From: Dehalococcoidia bacterium
Lineage (GTDB): Bacteria; Chloroflexota; Dehalococcoidia; UBA3495
Assembly (NCBI GenBank): GCA_002730485.1
Contig: PCAH01000113.1
Span: forward strand, 1-21,078
DNA: 21,078 bases
Direction: 5' to 3'
The position numbers and the translations under genes are program-made. The notes under the pieces are model-generated. The model was not told the DNA's origin and searched no databases. It saw only the letters and a program-made list of their open reading frames with translations. Below are positions 1 to 7,837 of this stretch, in pieces. The first letter of the stretch is position 1. Every line of letters begins with the position of its first letter.

Positions 1-102
1 CCGCCCATGTCTCCGCCGCCCATGTCTCCGCCGCCCATGTCCTCCATCGGCTCGTCCATCGGCTCGTCCATCGGCTCGTCCATCGGCTCGTCCATCGGCT
101 CT
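1..102. repeat. Two adjoining coding minisatellites (15-nt and 12-nt units)
   Basis: Positions 1-42 hold 2.8 copies of a 15-nt unit (ccgcccatgtctccg). Positions 43-102 hold five copies of a 12-nt unit (tccatcggctcg), the last with one mismatch. Both unit lengths are multiples of three, so copy-number change keeps the reading frame. Read on the minus strand they encode MGGGD and MDEP repeats. The array continues off the left edge. Confidence 0.95.
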
Positions 103-251
103 CCACCACCTTCATGGCCGCCAGCGGATACAGAGTTCACTGATATCGTGCCATAGCCGAGTGGCAAAGAGGTAGCCGACACTACGACAACTATCAATGC
201 TATGGTCAATATGCGAAACAACAAACTGTTTTGATAAATAGTTGTAAACAC
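1..251 (-). CDS. Secreted low-complexity protein, N-terminal part (cut by left edge)
   Basis: An open frame runs leftward from a GTG at 249-251 to the window edge, 83 codons, with no stop. Residues about 9-32 form a strongly hydrophobic segment (ILTIALIVVVVSATSLPLGYG) after a short N-terminus with one Arg, which looks like a signal peptide. The exported part begins GGHEGGGEP and passes into tandem MDEP repeats (five) and then MGGGD repeats, so it is acidic, Met- and Gly-rich. An AGGA lies about 15 nt before the GTG; an ATT nine bases upstream of the GTG would be better spaced, so the exact start is unsure. Function is unknown. Met/Asp repeats might bind metal, but that is only inference. The same-strand neighbour is a lipoprotein with its own repeats. 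Confidence 0.6.
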   Translation of the reverse strand, partial: MFTTIYQNSLLFRILTIALIVVVVSATSLPLGYGTISVNSVSAGGHEGGGEPMDEPMDEPMDEPMDEPMEDMGGGDMGGGDMG

Positions 252-324
252 GATTCTAATTCTGCATCCTTTTTATGGTTTTATGGTGTTAGCGGTGGTT
301 GAGTTTAAAAACCAATTACACCGA

Positions 325-1047
325 CTAGCTACAAGAGAAGTTACTTGTCAGTCTATTAAATCTTAATTGAACCACTGACGCATCATGCCCAGTAACCATT
401 AGAGTGAATGATGTCGATTGATCTGGACAGTTCCATGCCCCAATCAATCCGCCTCCAGCAACGTCGCTTGAACCATCTGCAGACTTAAATCCGATTGCTG
501 AACCCGCCTCGATTCCCACGGAAATCACAGACTCGCTTACCGTTTCGAATGTCAGATCGGGCTGGTTATCCTGCAACATATCGAAGGTCCCCGAAATCAA
601 TCCCTCCACTGTTACGCCATTTATTGGCACCCAGCTCAGAATAACGTTTACTCCGCTGTATTCAAGCTGCACTATTCCTTGAGAATCTGTATTCCCGGGT
701 AAGTTGGTAACATAGGCCCCACGGTCAAGGCCTAAAACAAACCCAAATTCATTCAATTCCTGAGGTGGTTTCGGAGTCGCGGTCGGCACAACTGTCGGTG
801 TCGCTGTTGGAGCAACTGTTGGAGCAAGTGTTGGAGCAACTGTTGGAGCAACTGTTGGAGCAACTGTTGGAATGACAGAAATTTCCGTAGGTGGAACCGG
901 TGCAGCCGTAGCAGTTATAGTTTCTGGGACGGCCGTAGATGCAGATTCGGAAGAGACATCGTTTCCGCCTCCGCATGCTGTCAACCCTAACAGTCCTGTG
1001 ACGGTCGCAAGCGCTACCATCGCTCTCATTTTTTTAGAAAAACTCAT
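325..1047 (-). CDS. Predicted lipoprotein with TVAP-repeat linker
   Basis: 240 aa from the ATG at 1045-1047. The N-terminus (MSFSKK, then a hydrophobic stretch ending GLLGLTAC) is a lipoprotein signal with lipobox LTAC; Cys25 would be lipidated and followed by GGGND. Residues about 60-92 are a Pro/Thr/Val linker of TVAP-type tetrapeptides, a spacer that would hold the C-terminal domain off the membrane. The C-terminal ~140 residues (from FGFVLGLDRGAYV to NFSCS) contain two Cys (in WNCPD and the last FSC), which may form a disulfide; I do not recognise the fold. An in-frame ATG at 1080 would add 11 residues but leaves the signal further inside, so 1047 is preferred. A promoter is expected in the AT-rich stretch above 1080. 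Confidence 0.75.
   Translation of the reverse strand: MSFSKKMRAMVALATVTGLLGLTACGGGNDVSSESASTAVPETITATAAPVPPTEISVIPTVAPTVAPTVAPTLAPTVAPTATPTVVPTATPKPPQELNEFGFVLGLDRGAYVTNLPGNTDSQGIVQLEYSGVNVILSWVPINGVTVEGLISGTFDMLQDNQPDLTFETVSESVISVGIEAGSAIGFKSADGSSDVAGGGLIGAWNCPDQSTSFTLMVTGHDASVVQLRFNRLTSNFSCS
772..870 (-). repeat. 12-nt minisatellite encoding TVAP linker
   Basis: Repeated units of the type gttggagcaact, with single-base variants (gcaagt, gtcggtgtc), code for TVAP/TLAP/TATP tetrapeptides in the lipoprotein linker. The central copies (about 810-868) are nearly identical and the flanking ones diverged, as expected for an array that grows and shrinks by slippage while staying in frame. Confidence 0.9.
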
Positions 1048-1096
1048 AATCCCGGTTAGATCTCCGTGGCCAATATGCATTGCTAATATTTCATAT

Positions 1097-1124
1097 TACA
1101 ACTTATATAATACAACTTATATAA
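1097..1124. repeat. Exact 14-nt tandem duplication upstream of lipoprotein gene
   Basis: The 14-mer tacaacttatataa occurs twice head-to-tail (1097-1110, 1111-1124). It lies about 50 nt upstream of the lipoprotein start and is rich in TATAAT/TATAAG-like words on both strands, so it may duplicate a -10 region. Confidence 0.9.
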
Positions 1125-1602
1125 TTTCATCCATCGGTGATTGTACCGCATACTTCACAGTGAAATACCTTTGAATAAGAACCAAAAAGCCCCAATGCCA
1201 GGGTGCATGTCCGTTTCAGAATATCTTGCCTGCAATTACAAATCTGGAAGTTCGTTGGATCAACCAGAGCACGTTGCAAATACTTATGCCGAGGACTGAA
1301 TTACGACATACAAGACGGCCAACAATTACAGACTTTTGGTATATATTTCATCCTGTAGACCACTTTGACTAATTTACAGGAACCCAAAATTAAACGAGCC
1401 CGCCTCTGGCGGCCGTTATTGTTACGCTAAACCCTAATCTAGTTCGAATACGGCTAATATCATTCTAAGTCGGGTTCAAATATCGCTTCCCAACAATACA
1501 GCCTTCTGAGCCTATGTTAACATTTGGCCGGCCGAATAACAGTCGTAACGCCACACATACCATAATTAACTCATGCCTGAGCGTAAGGAGATCTAAGAAG
1601 AT
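1125..1602. other. AT-rich intergenic region, no gene seen
   Basis: No convincing coding frame, tRNA or rRNA is visible. It holds an 11-nt palindrome ttcacagtgaa (1154-1164) about 110 nt upstream of the lipoprotein start, and a small GC hairpin (ccgcc-tct-ggcgg) near 1402-1414. Base composition is visibly more AT-rich than the genes to the right. The right end carries the AGGAG (1586-1590) of the CoA-transferase. Promoters for the two divergent genes should lie here, but I cannot place them with confidence. Confidence 0.6.
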
Positions 1603-2796
1603 ATGAAAGCACTTGAAGGGATCAAGGTTCTGGATCTGACCAGAGCCCTTGCAGGCCCGTTCTGCACCCTGATGTTAGGAGACTACGGCGCCGATATAAT
1701 CAAGATTGAGATTCCAGGCTCCGGAGACGACACTCGCAAATGGGGGCCTCCTTTCGTTGGGGATGAAAGTGCCTACTTCTTGTCCATAAACCGCAACAAG
1801 CGGAGCCTAACCCTCAATTTCAAAGAGGCAAAGGCCAGAGAGATATTTTTGAAGCTGGTCGAGGACGCGGATGTGGTGGTGGAGAACTTCACCCCAGGCG
1901 TGATGGACCGATTTGGTCTCGGCTACGATGACCTAAAAGCTATCAATCCAGGCATCGTGGTCTGTTCCATATCTGGGTTCGGGCAGACTGGACCCTATCG
2001 AACCCGCCCTGCCTACGACCAGATCATGCAGGGAATCAGCGGGCTTATGAGCATCACTGGCGAGCCAGACGGAGACCCGCAGAAGGTTGGTATCGCCGTG
2101 GCTGATATCGGAGCCGGTATGTGGGCTGCCTTCGCAGTCATGGCCGCGATCCACGAGCGCAGCAGCAAGGGCGACGGCCAAGGCCAGTACATCGACATCT
2201 CGATGATGGACGCCCAGGTGGCCTGGTTGACCTACCAGGCAGCCAACTTCTTTGCCACGGGGGAAGCTCCCAAACGCCTGGGGGCCGCCCACCCTAACTT
2301 GGTGCCGTATCAAGCGTTCATGTGTCAGGACAACAAGTATCTGAACCTGGCTGTGGGTTCGGAGCGAATCTGGGAACGTTTCTGTGGGGGCATGGAGATG
2401 CCCGAACTGCGCGAAAACCCGGATTACACGACCAACGTGGAACGTGCTCAGAACCGGTCGAAGATCGTGCCACAACTGCAAGAGATATTCATCAAGCAGC
2501 CAGTGGCATATTGGGTGGAGAAGCTGCAGGCGGTGAGCGTGCCCTGCGGCCCGATAAACGACCTGGCCGATGTGTTTTCTGATCCCCAGTTACTCTCCAG
2601 GGATATGTTCCAGGAGATTCCCCATCCCACGCTGGGCACAGTCAAACAACTTGGTCTGCCCATCAAGTTCTCCCGCACCCCGGGGGCGCTTGACCTGCCA
2701 CCGCCACTCCTGGGTGAGCACAACAGCGAGTTGCTCCAGGAAATCGGTTTCTCACCCGCAGAGATAGAAGAACTCAAGGCCGCAGAGGTGATCTAA
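1603..2796 (+). CDS. CaiB/BaiF class III CoA-transferase
   Basis: 397 aa, normal length for the family. These cytosolic enzymes move CoA between carboxylic acids by an aspartyl-CoA thioester intermediate. The N-terminus (LEGIKVLDLTRALAGPFCTLMLGD) is the classic family opening; GADIIKIE, NRNKRSLTLN, DVVVENFTPGVMDRFGLGYDDL and SGFGQTGPYRTRPAYDQIMQ follow in the usual order. The catalytic Asp is expected at residue 168 in VADIGAG, and DGQGQYIDISMMDA and PCGPIND are also family blocks. The start ATG has AGGAG upstream at somewhat long spacing (12 nt). The substrate cannot be read from sequence. It heads a plus-strand series with an SDR protein, a peptidase and an LLM oxidoreductase, suggesting catabolism of an organic acid. 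Confidence 0.93.
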   Translation: MKALEGIKVLDLTRALAGPFCTLMLGDYGADIIKIEIPGSGDDTRKWGPPFVGDESAYFLSINRNKRSLTLNFKEAKAREIFLKLVEDADVVVENFTPGVMDRFGLGYDDLKAINPGIVVCSISGFGQTGPYRTRPAYDQIMQGISGLMSITGEPDGDPQKVGIAVADIGAGMWAAFAVMAAIHERSSKGDGQGQYIDISMMDAQVAWLTYQAANFFATGEAPKRLGAAHPNLVPYQAFMCQDNKYLNLAVGSERIWERFCGGMEMPELRENPDYTTNVERAQNRSKIVPQLQEIFIKQPVAYWVEKLQAVSVPCGPINDLADVFSDPQLLSRDMFQEIPHPTLGTVKQLGLPIKFSRTPGALDLPPPLLGEHNSELLQEIGFSPAEIEELKAAEVI

Positions 2797-2863
2797 GCCC
2801 TCTTAGCTGCCTAGCCAAGAGTGCATCCTTGACTGATCTTCGGGCTCAAATCCGAATCACACG

Positions 2864-2908
2864 CCCAAACGAGCCTATTTTTATTAAACTTAAATAGGCT
2901 CGTTTGGG
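2864..2908. terminator. Perfect 17-bp inverted repeat between CoA-transferase and SDR genes
   Basis: cccaaacgagcctattt (2864-2880) is repeated exactly in reverse complement at 2892-2908, with an 11-nt AT-rich loop. It lies 68 nt after the CoA-transferase stop, so transcript termination or 3'-end protection is likely. There is no T-run after either arm, so it is not a textbook intrinsic terminator; an operator is also possible. Confidence 0.6.
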
Positions 2909-3028
2909 GAATTGTGCCAGAGAAAACCGCGTGGTAGTGTGGCCCTTGTTCCAGGGTCTATAAGTGGATTACCCCCGATTATCGGAGTCGGTGGATCTCC
3001 AAGAACCAGACCCAGGGGGTACTCAGCC

Positions 3029-3823
3029 GTGGATCTAGGATTAAAAGATAGGGTTGCCATCGTTGGAGGCTCCAGCCGAGGCATGGGCCGGGCAATAGCC
3101 CTGGCATTCGCCCAGGAAGGCGCCAACGTTGCAATCAGCGCCCGCACCGAAGCAGATCTCAGGCGCACCGAGATCGAACTGGCGCGCGTGGGCTCCCAAC
3201 AACACGTTTTGGCCATCCCAGCTGACCTTTCCGTTGCCCGTGACATCCGCCGAGTAGTTCGGGACACCTTCAACAGGTTCGGCCAGATCGGTATCTTGGT
3301 CACGCACATGGGATTTGGCCCCCCAGGCCGCCCATCTGAGTTTAACGACGAGACCATAATGACCGCCCTGGAAGAGAATTTCCTCAGCTCCATCAGGTTC
3401 GCCAGGGAAGTAATCCCATACATGAAACAACAGCGCTGGGGCCGGATCGTCCACCTGCTGCCGGCCATTGGACGGATGTCAGGCAGGGGGAGAGCACTTT
3501 CCGCCACCTCGCAACTGGCCTTGATGGGCTACTCCAAGAGTCTGGCCAACGAGCTGGCCCCATTCAATATCACGGTCAACAACCTAATCTCAGGGCCGGT
3601 CGAGACTGATTTCCTGACATCGTCGGTGGAGAATGAGGCCCAGGAGTCCGGAAAGGACTTTGACGCCTTGATGCGGGACACAGTCACGTCCGTGCCAATG
3701 GGCAGGCTGGGCAAACCAGAAGAAGTGGGTGACCTGGTCGCATTCTTAGCCTCGGATCGCGCGTCATTCTTGACCGGCACCAGCGTCGTGCTGGACGGCG
3801 GCATGCGCCAGACTGTTCTTTAG
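3029..3823 (+). CDS. SDR-fold protein lacking the catalytic Ser-Tyr-Lys
   Basis: 264 aa from the GTG at 3029, chosen because GGGGG (3015-3019) precedes it and VDLGLKDRVAIVGG is the normal SDR start; the frame stays open upstream to 2912 but that part does not look like SDR sequence. A Rossmann motif GGSSRGMG (13-20) for NAD(P) is present, as are NITVN and the C-terminal RLGKPEEVGDLVAFLASDRASFLTG...LDGG blocks. The catalytic set is not: the usual SS after GRIV reads LP (144-145), and YxxxK reads SxxxQ (Ser158 to Gln162) in ALSATSQLALMGYSK. NNAG reads THMG. Asn117 of the tetrad seems kept. A known ketoreductase-like SDR subgroup without a perfect catalytic tetrad has a similar VTNAGGPPPG block, and this may be a member. 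Reaction, if any, unknown. Confidence 0.85.
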   Translation: MDLGLKDRVAIVGGSSRGMGRAIALAFAQEGANVAISARTEADLRRTEIELARVGSQQHVLAIPADLSVARDIRRVVRDTFNRFGQIGILVTHMGFGPPGRPSEFNDETIMTALEENFLSSIRFAREVIPYMKQQRWGRIVHLLPAIGRMSGRGRALSATSQLALMGYSKSLANELAPFNITVNNLISGPVETDFLTSSVENEAQESGKDFDALMRDTVTSVPMGRLGKPEEVGDLVAFLASDRASFLTGTSVVLDGGMRQTVL

Positions 3824-3849
3824 GCGTTTAGGCACGAGCGACACAACAT

Positions 3850-5025
3850 ATGGAACAACAAGAGATCTACCGAACAGCCCAGGAATACCTCACACAGGAG
3901 GGTATCCCCGGCTGGCTGGTTTACGACTATAGGCACGCCAATCCGGTGTTCTGGCTGGTCATCTCATCCTCGGGCCACGTAACCAGGCCCTGTTATTTCT
4001 ACCTTCCCGCCCAGGGCTATCCAAGTTTGCTGGTGCATCACGTGGACGCCGGTAAATTCGCCGATTCGGGAGTGAATGTACTCGTCTACAGCAGCCGTGA
4101 CTCAATGCTGGCAGCGCTCGGCGAGCTGCTGTCAGGCGTGAGCCACGTGGCCATGGAATACTCCCCCGAGAACACCCTGCCTCGCGTTTCGAGGGTGGAC
4201 GCTGGCACGGTGGAACTGGTGCGCACGCTTGGCCCAGATGTGGTGTCATCTGCCGACCTGATGCAATACGCCACCCACCAATGGACGCCTGAACAGCTAG
4301 CTGACCACCGAACCACCGCCGATAAGCTGGGCATGATCGTGAATGAGGCGTTTGCCTACACCGGCAAATACCTGGAATCCGGTATCGATGAATTCCACGT
4401 TGCTGAATTCATCAGAAAACGGTTCGCCGAAGAGAATATCGAGTCTCCAGACGGGCCCATAGTGGCTGTCAATTCCAATGCTTCAGACCCCCACTATGAG
4501 CCGTCGGCAGATCAAAGCACCCAGATTCAGAAGGGCGACTGGCTGTTGATAGACCTGTGGGCCAAGGGAATCCCAGATGGCGGTGTTTTCGCTGACATCA
4601 CCTGGGTGGCCTATATCGGCGAAACAGTACCCCAACGACAGCAAGAGGTCTTTGACATCGTTATTGGCGCTCGTGACGCCGCTCTGGACTATCTCAAGGA
4701 AGCCCACAGCCAGGGAACTTCGGTTCTGGGCTGGCAGGCCGACCAGGTGGCCCGTGAATACATCTCCAGTCGAGGCTACGGCGAGTACTTCACCCACCGT
4801 CTGGGACACAGCATCGGATTTGAAGTCCACAGCGAGGCCGTGAACCTGGACGGGTTCGAGACCCACGATACCCGCAACATAATCCCCGGCATCTGCTTCT
4901 CAATCGAGCCTGGTATCTACCTCCCCGAATTCGGTGTCCGTTCTGAGATCGACGTTTTCATGTCTGAAGATGGCCCCTATGCCAGTACCCCGGTTCAGCA
5001 CGAAGTAGTGCTAATTAAGGGCTAA
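3850..5025 (+). CDS. M24-family metallopeptidase (Xaa-Pro peptidase-like)
   Basis: 391 aa, two domains. The N-terminal creatinase-like domain covers about 1-150 and the pita-bread catalytic domain about 155-391. The five metal ligands of M24 peptidases can be placed: Asp235 (LLIDLWAK), Asp249 (FADITW), His320 (HRLGHSIG), Glu353 (SIEPGIY) and Glu366 (VRSEIDV), so a dinuclear-metal hydrolase is likely active. No signal peptide is seen, so it is cytosolic. Probable role: removing an N-terminal residue before proline in short peptides, or hydrolysing another amide as in creatinase relatives. It starts 26 nt after the SDR stop, which suggests co-transcription; no strong ribosome-binding site is visible before the ATG. 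Confidence 0.9.
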   Translation: MEQQEIYRTAQEYLTQEGIPGWLVYDYRHANPVFWLVISSSGHVTRPCYFYLPAQGYPSLLVHHVDAGKFADSGVNVLVYSSRDSMLAALGELLSGVSHVAMEYSPENTLPRVSRVDAGTVELVRTLGPDVVSSADLMQYATHQWTPEQLADHRTTADKLGMIVNEAFAYTGKYLESGIDEFHVAEFIRKRFAEENIESPDGPIVAVNSNASDPHYEPSADQSTQIQKGDWLLIDLWAKGIPDGGVFADITWVAYIGETVPQRQQEVFDIVIGARDAALDYLKEAHSQGTSVLGWQADQVAREYISSRGYGEYFTHRLGHSIGFEVHSEAVNLDGFETHDTRNIIPGICFSIEPGIYLPEFGVRSEIDVFMSEDGPYASTPVQHEVVLIKG

Positions 5026-5161
5026 CCAGGCACGGTTTTCCTTTACCACGTCTCCTAAGTCCTTTAAGTACGGTTGCCCTCACCTGCCGTTGCCAGTAGA
5101 ATTGCCGCCAAACTCCTGATGCATCTCTTTCCCAGGCACATTTTGTTACTGAGGCGTAGCT

Positions 5162-6358
5162 ATGAAATTCTCTCTGGCCTATGAAATGCAGCGGCCAATG
5201 CTGGACGACCATGCAGTCATCGAAGAAACCATCGAACAATGCGTCCTGGCCGACGAGATGGGTTTCGACGCCGTCTGGTTCGTGGAACACCATTTTCTGA
5301 CCACCTTCTCAGGCTCGCCGTGCCCAGAGGTGATTTTCGGCGCTCTCAGCCGTCTGACCAAGCGGATTCGCCTAGGATTCGGTGTCTCGGTGCTCCCGTA
5401 CCACCATCCGGTGCGCCTGGCTGAGCGTGTGGCTATGGTTGATCAGCTCTCCCACGGGCGTGTTGAATTTGGCACCGGTCGATCCGCTCCCTACGAGCAG
5501 ATTGGGATGGGCATCGATCCTCGGGAGACCAGGGAGATGTGGGACGAGTCGCTTAGCATGATTCCCAAAATCTGGAACTCGGACTACTTCGAACACGAGG
5601 GCAAGTTCTGGAACGTGCCGCCTCGCCAAGTGCTGCCCAAGCCCTACCAGCAGCCCCACCCACCCATCTGGGTGGCGGCCCTCCAACCGGCGACTTATGA
5701 GATCGCGGCCCAGAAAGGGATCGGCGTGATGGCGCTAGGCGTAAACGCGCCTGCGGTGCTGGAACCTGAGATCAAGAAATACAAGGCCGCGGTTAAGAAC
5801 GCCACTCCGGTTGGAATCACCGCCAATGACCAGTGGTTGAGCTCGATCTTCGGTCTCTGCGGCGACGACACCAAGGTAACCCGGAAGTTATCTGCTCAGT
5901 CGTTGAAGACTTTCTTCGGTCCAGGCAGACCTTATGTCCAAGACCAGAAGGATGTCTATGAGAAGCTACTGGAACAGTGGGGCGGTATCCCAGAGCATCT
6001 GATTTCGAATTTTGCCCGTTACATCGACGTTGAAAAGCCCACCGCAGGCACGAACGGCAACTCATCACTCTCGTTCGACCTGTCGGGTGGAGCGCTGGCC
6101 CAGAAGATCTGGGAGGAGTTCGACTCGGAGACGATGGCCGAGCGTGGCGTGATCGTGGCTGGTGATCCGGATGCCTGCATCAAGGGCGCCAAGCTCCACG
6201 AGGCCACAGGCGTGGACGAACTACAGTTCTTGATGGCTACCGAGACTGTGGGCCACGAGGCTGTGATGAAGTCCATCGAGATGTTCGGCAAGTACGTGAT
6301 CCCCGAGTTCCGCAAAAACAACCAAGGCCCAACCGAACCCAACTGCCCCCTCAGCTGA
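5162..6358 (+). CDS. LLM-class flavin-dependent oxidoreductase (luciferase-like)
   Basis: 398 aa. TIM-barrel luciferase family that uses FMNH2 or F420 to oxygenate or oxidise a substrate. Recognisable blocks: MKFSLAYEMQ opening, CVLADEMGFDAVWFVEHHF (about 27-45), RIRLGFGVSVLPYHHPVRLAERVAMVDQLSHGRVEFGTGRS (about 77-117), PHPPIWVAA, and the C-terminal VIVAGDPDACI...GVDELQFLM stretch. GAGG seven nt before the ATG is a good ribosome-binding site. The gene is 136 nt after the peptidase gene and is followed by a hairpin terminator. Flavin versus F420 and the substrate cannot be decided by eye. Many such paralogs are a known trait of SAR202 Chloroflexota. Confidence 0.9.
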   Translation: MKFSLAYEMQRPMLDDHAVIEETIEQCVLADEMGFDAVWFVEHHFLTTFSGSPCPEVIFGALSRLTKRIRLGFGVSVLPYHHPVRLAERVAMVDQLSHGRVEFGTGRSAPYEQIGMGIDPRETREMWDESLSMIPKIWNSDYFEHEGKFWNVPPRQVLPKPYQQPHPPIWVAALQPATYEIAAQKGIGVMALGVNAPAVLEPEIKKYKAAVKNATPVGITANDQWLSSIFGLCGDDTKVTRKLSAQSLKTFFGPGRPYVQDQKDVYEKLLEQWGGIPEHLISNFARYIDVEKPTAGTNGNSSLSFDLSGGALAQKIWEEFDSETMAERGVIVAGDPDACIKGAKLHEATGVDELQFLMATETVGHEAVMKSIEMFGKYVIPEFRKNNQGPTEPNCPLS

Positions 6359-6468
6359 GCCGCTGGGCAAATACCTGCCGGTGTCCGTTGTGTAGGCGTG
6401 GGTGGAGCCTGGACGGCCGGGGGCATCACTGCTGGTTCTTCTGGTTTCTGACGGTTACAGAAGACAGT

Positions 6469-6505
6469 AAAAGCCCTTCCATTTGTCGAATAGAAGGGCT
6501 TTTTT
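6469..6505. terminator. Bidirectional intrinsic terminator between converging LLM genes
   Basis: aaaagcccttc (6469-6479) pairs with gaagggctttt (6493-6503), loop of 13 nt, followed by T-run to 6505. A-run and T-run on either side make it work in both directions for the genes ending at 6358 (+) and 6529 (-). Confidence 0.93.
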
Positions 6506-6528
6506 GCGCCTAATTTGGGTTTTAGAGC

Positions 6529-7608
6529 TTAACCTAGGTCGGCTATTTTGGGGCCTACTTCATTTTTTAACAGCTTTAGACATTCTTGCTGCCATTGATG
6601 ATTGTCCGGGTCTTGTGTGACTGTGAGAAGGGTTCCAAACCCGCCAACCTCGCCGTAGATCTTGCGAATCTTGTCGGCGCACTCCTGCGGGTCGCCCACG
6701 ATCCACACATTGTCCATCAGATATTCTACGTTCACCTCATCGTCGGGCATATCCGGGGAGATCTTGGAGCCGGCCAGCAGGCTTGCCTGGCGGTTGGGCT
6801 CCTGGTGGACCTGGTAGTTACGCACCAAGACCGCCTCGGCCCTCTCTCTGGCTTCTTGAGCCGTGGGTGCCACCAGCACGTCACGGGCGATATGCCACTG
6901 GCTGCGGTCAACCGAGCGGCCTGCGCTGGCTGCTCCAGCCTCGTACTCCTCCCAGTGACCGATCAAGTTGGGCACCGAGAGGGTTGGGCTGCTCATGGGA
7001 ATCCAGCCGTTCACGCCTGCATTTCTGATGGAGTCGGAACGAATCGTCGTCGCAGCGGCGCTGATCGGTGGGTGGGGATTCTGGAACGGCTTCATGTGCA
7101 GTCCCCGTTCCTTCACCGAGTCCAATTCAGGGGCCGAGATATCGAAGTGCCTGCCGTGGTACTCGAATTTACCTTCGTTCTGCCACATCTTAAGCACAAC
7201 GTCTAACACTTCCTGGGAACGCTCGCCGACGCCTACCCGGTCGTTGGAGTCCAGGCCGTACAGCTCTAAGTCTGTGGGGATGGCACGGGTGCCGATGCCC
7301 CAATAGAAGCGGCCACGACACAGGTGATCCAGCATCGCCAGGCGGTGGGCCAGGTCCACCGGATTGTGAATGGCCAGCAGAGTCACGCCGGTGCCGAAAA
7401 TTATGTTCTCAGTCATGCCGGACGCTTTGGCAATCAGCAAATCAGGGGCAGGGGCGTTCTCCCACCGTTCGGTCACATGCTCGCCGATCCAGGCTTCGGT
7501 GTAGCCAAGTTTATCGGCATTTACGATCAATTCCAGATCACGATCATACGAATCAGCGTAGGTACGATGCGGTGGATGCAACGGCATCATAAACAGTCCA
7601 AATTCCAT
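6529..7608 (-). CDS. LLM-class flavin-dependent oxidoreductase (second copy)
   Basis: 359 aa from the ATG at 7606-7608, which has AAAGGAG six nt upstream; the open frame to 7707 is leader. The start MEFGLFMMPLHPP is typical of LuxA-like proteins. Further family blocks: NADKLGYTEAWIGEHVTERW, IIFGTGVTLLAIHNPVDLAHRLAMLDHLCRGRFYWGIG, PPISAAATT, and C-terminal VGDPQECADKIRKIYGEVGGFGTLL. It is only distantly like the 5162 gene, so this is a second subfamily rather than a recent duplication. It is divergent from a broken THI5/NMT1-type binding-protein gene. That pairing recalls flavin monooxygenases that act on a compound brought in by a dedicated binding protein. Substrate unknown. Confidence 0.92.
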   Translation of the reverse strand: MEFGLFMMPLHPPHRTYADSYDRDLELIVNADKLGYTEAWIGEHVTERWENAPAPDLLIAKASGMTENIIFGTGVTLLAIHNPVDLAHRLAMLDHLCRGRFYWGIGTRAIPTDLELYGLDSNDRVGVGERSQEVLDVVLKMWQNEGKFEYHGRHFDISAPELDSVKERGLHMKPFQNPHPPISAAATTIRSDSIRNAGVNGWIPMSSPTLSVPNLIGHWEEYEAGAASAGRSVDRSQWHIARDVLVAPTAQEARERAEAVLVRNYQVHQEPNRQASLLAGSKISPDMPDDEVNVEYLMDNVWIVGDPQECADKIRKIYGEVGGFGTLLTVTQDPDNHQWQQECLKLLKNEVGPKIADLG

Positions 7609-7837
7609 GGGTGCTCCTTTGGTTGGCGGCTTGCGGCCCTCAGTGATGGGCTTCGGTGCCAGGGTTATTCGATGGCTGATACTATTCCAGGCCCTCATCG
7701 CTGTCAAGAAGACCAGGCGTGTCTCAGTATCGCCTTAACCTCTCCTGAACGGCTTGATCGGGCCTGTGGTAAACTTTTCGAGATGATCAAATAATCAGTA
7801 TTCGACGTGTTAGCTGGACAATATAGGAAAATTAGAT

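Noticed and set aside
1..102. Direct repeats at the left edge as a possible CRISPR array
   Set aside because: Units are 12-15 nt, joined without spacers, and encode in-frame peptide repeats after a signal peptide.
1933..2481. Minus-strand 182-codon open frame inside the CoA-transferase gene
   Set aside because: Antisense shadow of a clear family member, with no recognisable domain.
2912..3028. N-terminal extension of the SDR frame back to a TTG at 2912
   Set aside because: The 39 extra residues have no SDR character, begin next to the hairpin arm, and a better GTG start with a GGGGG site exists at 3029.
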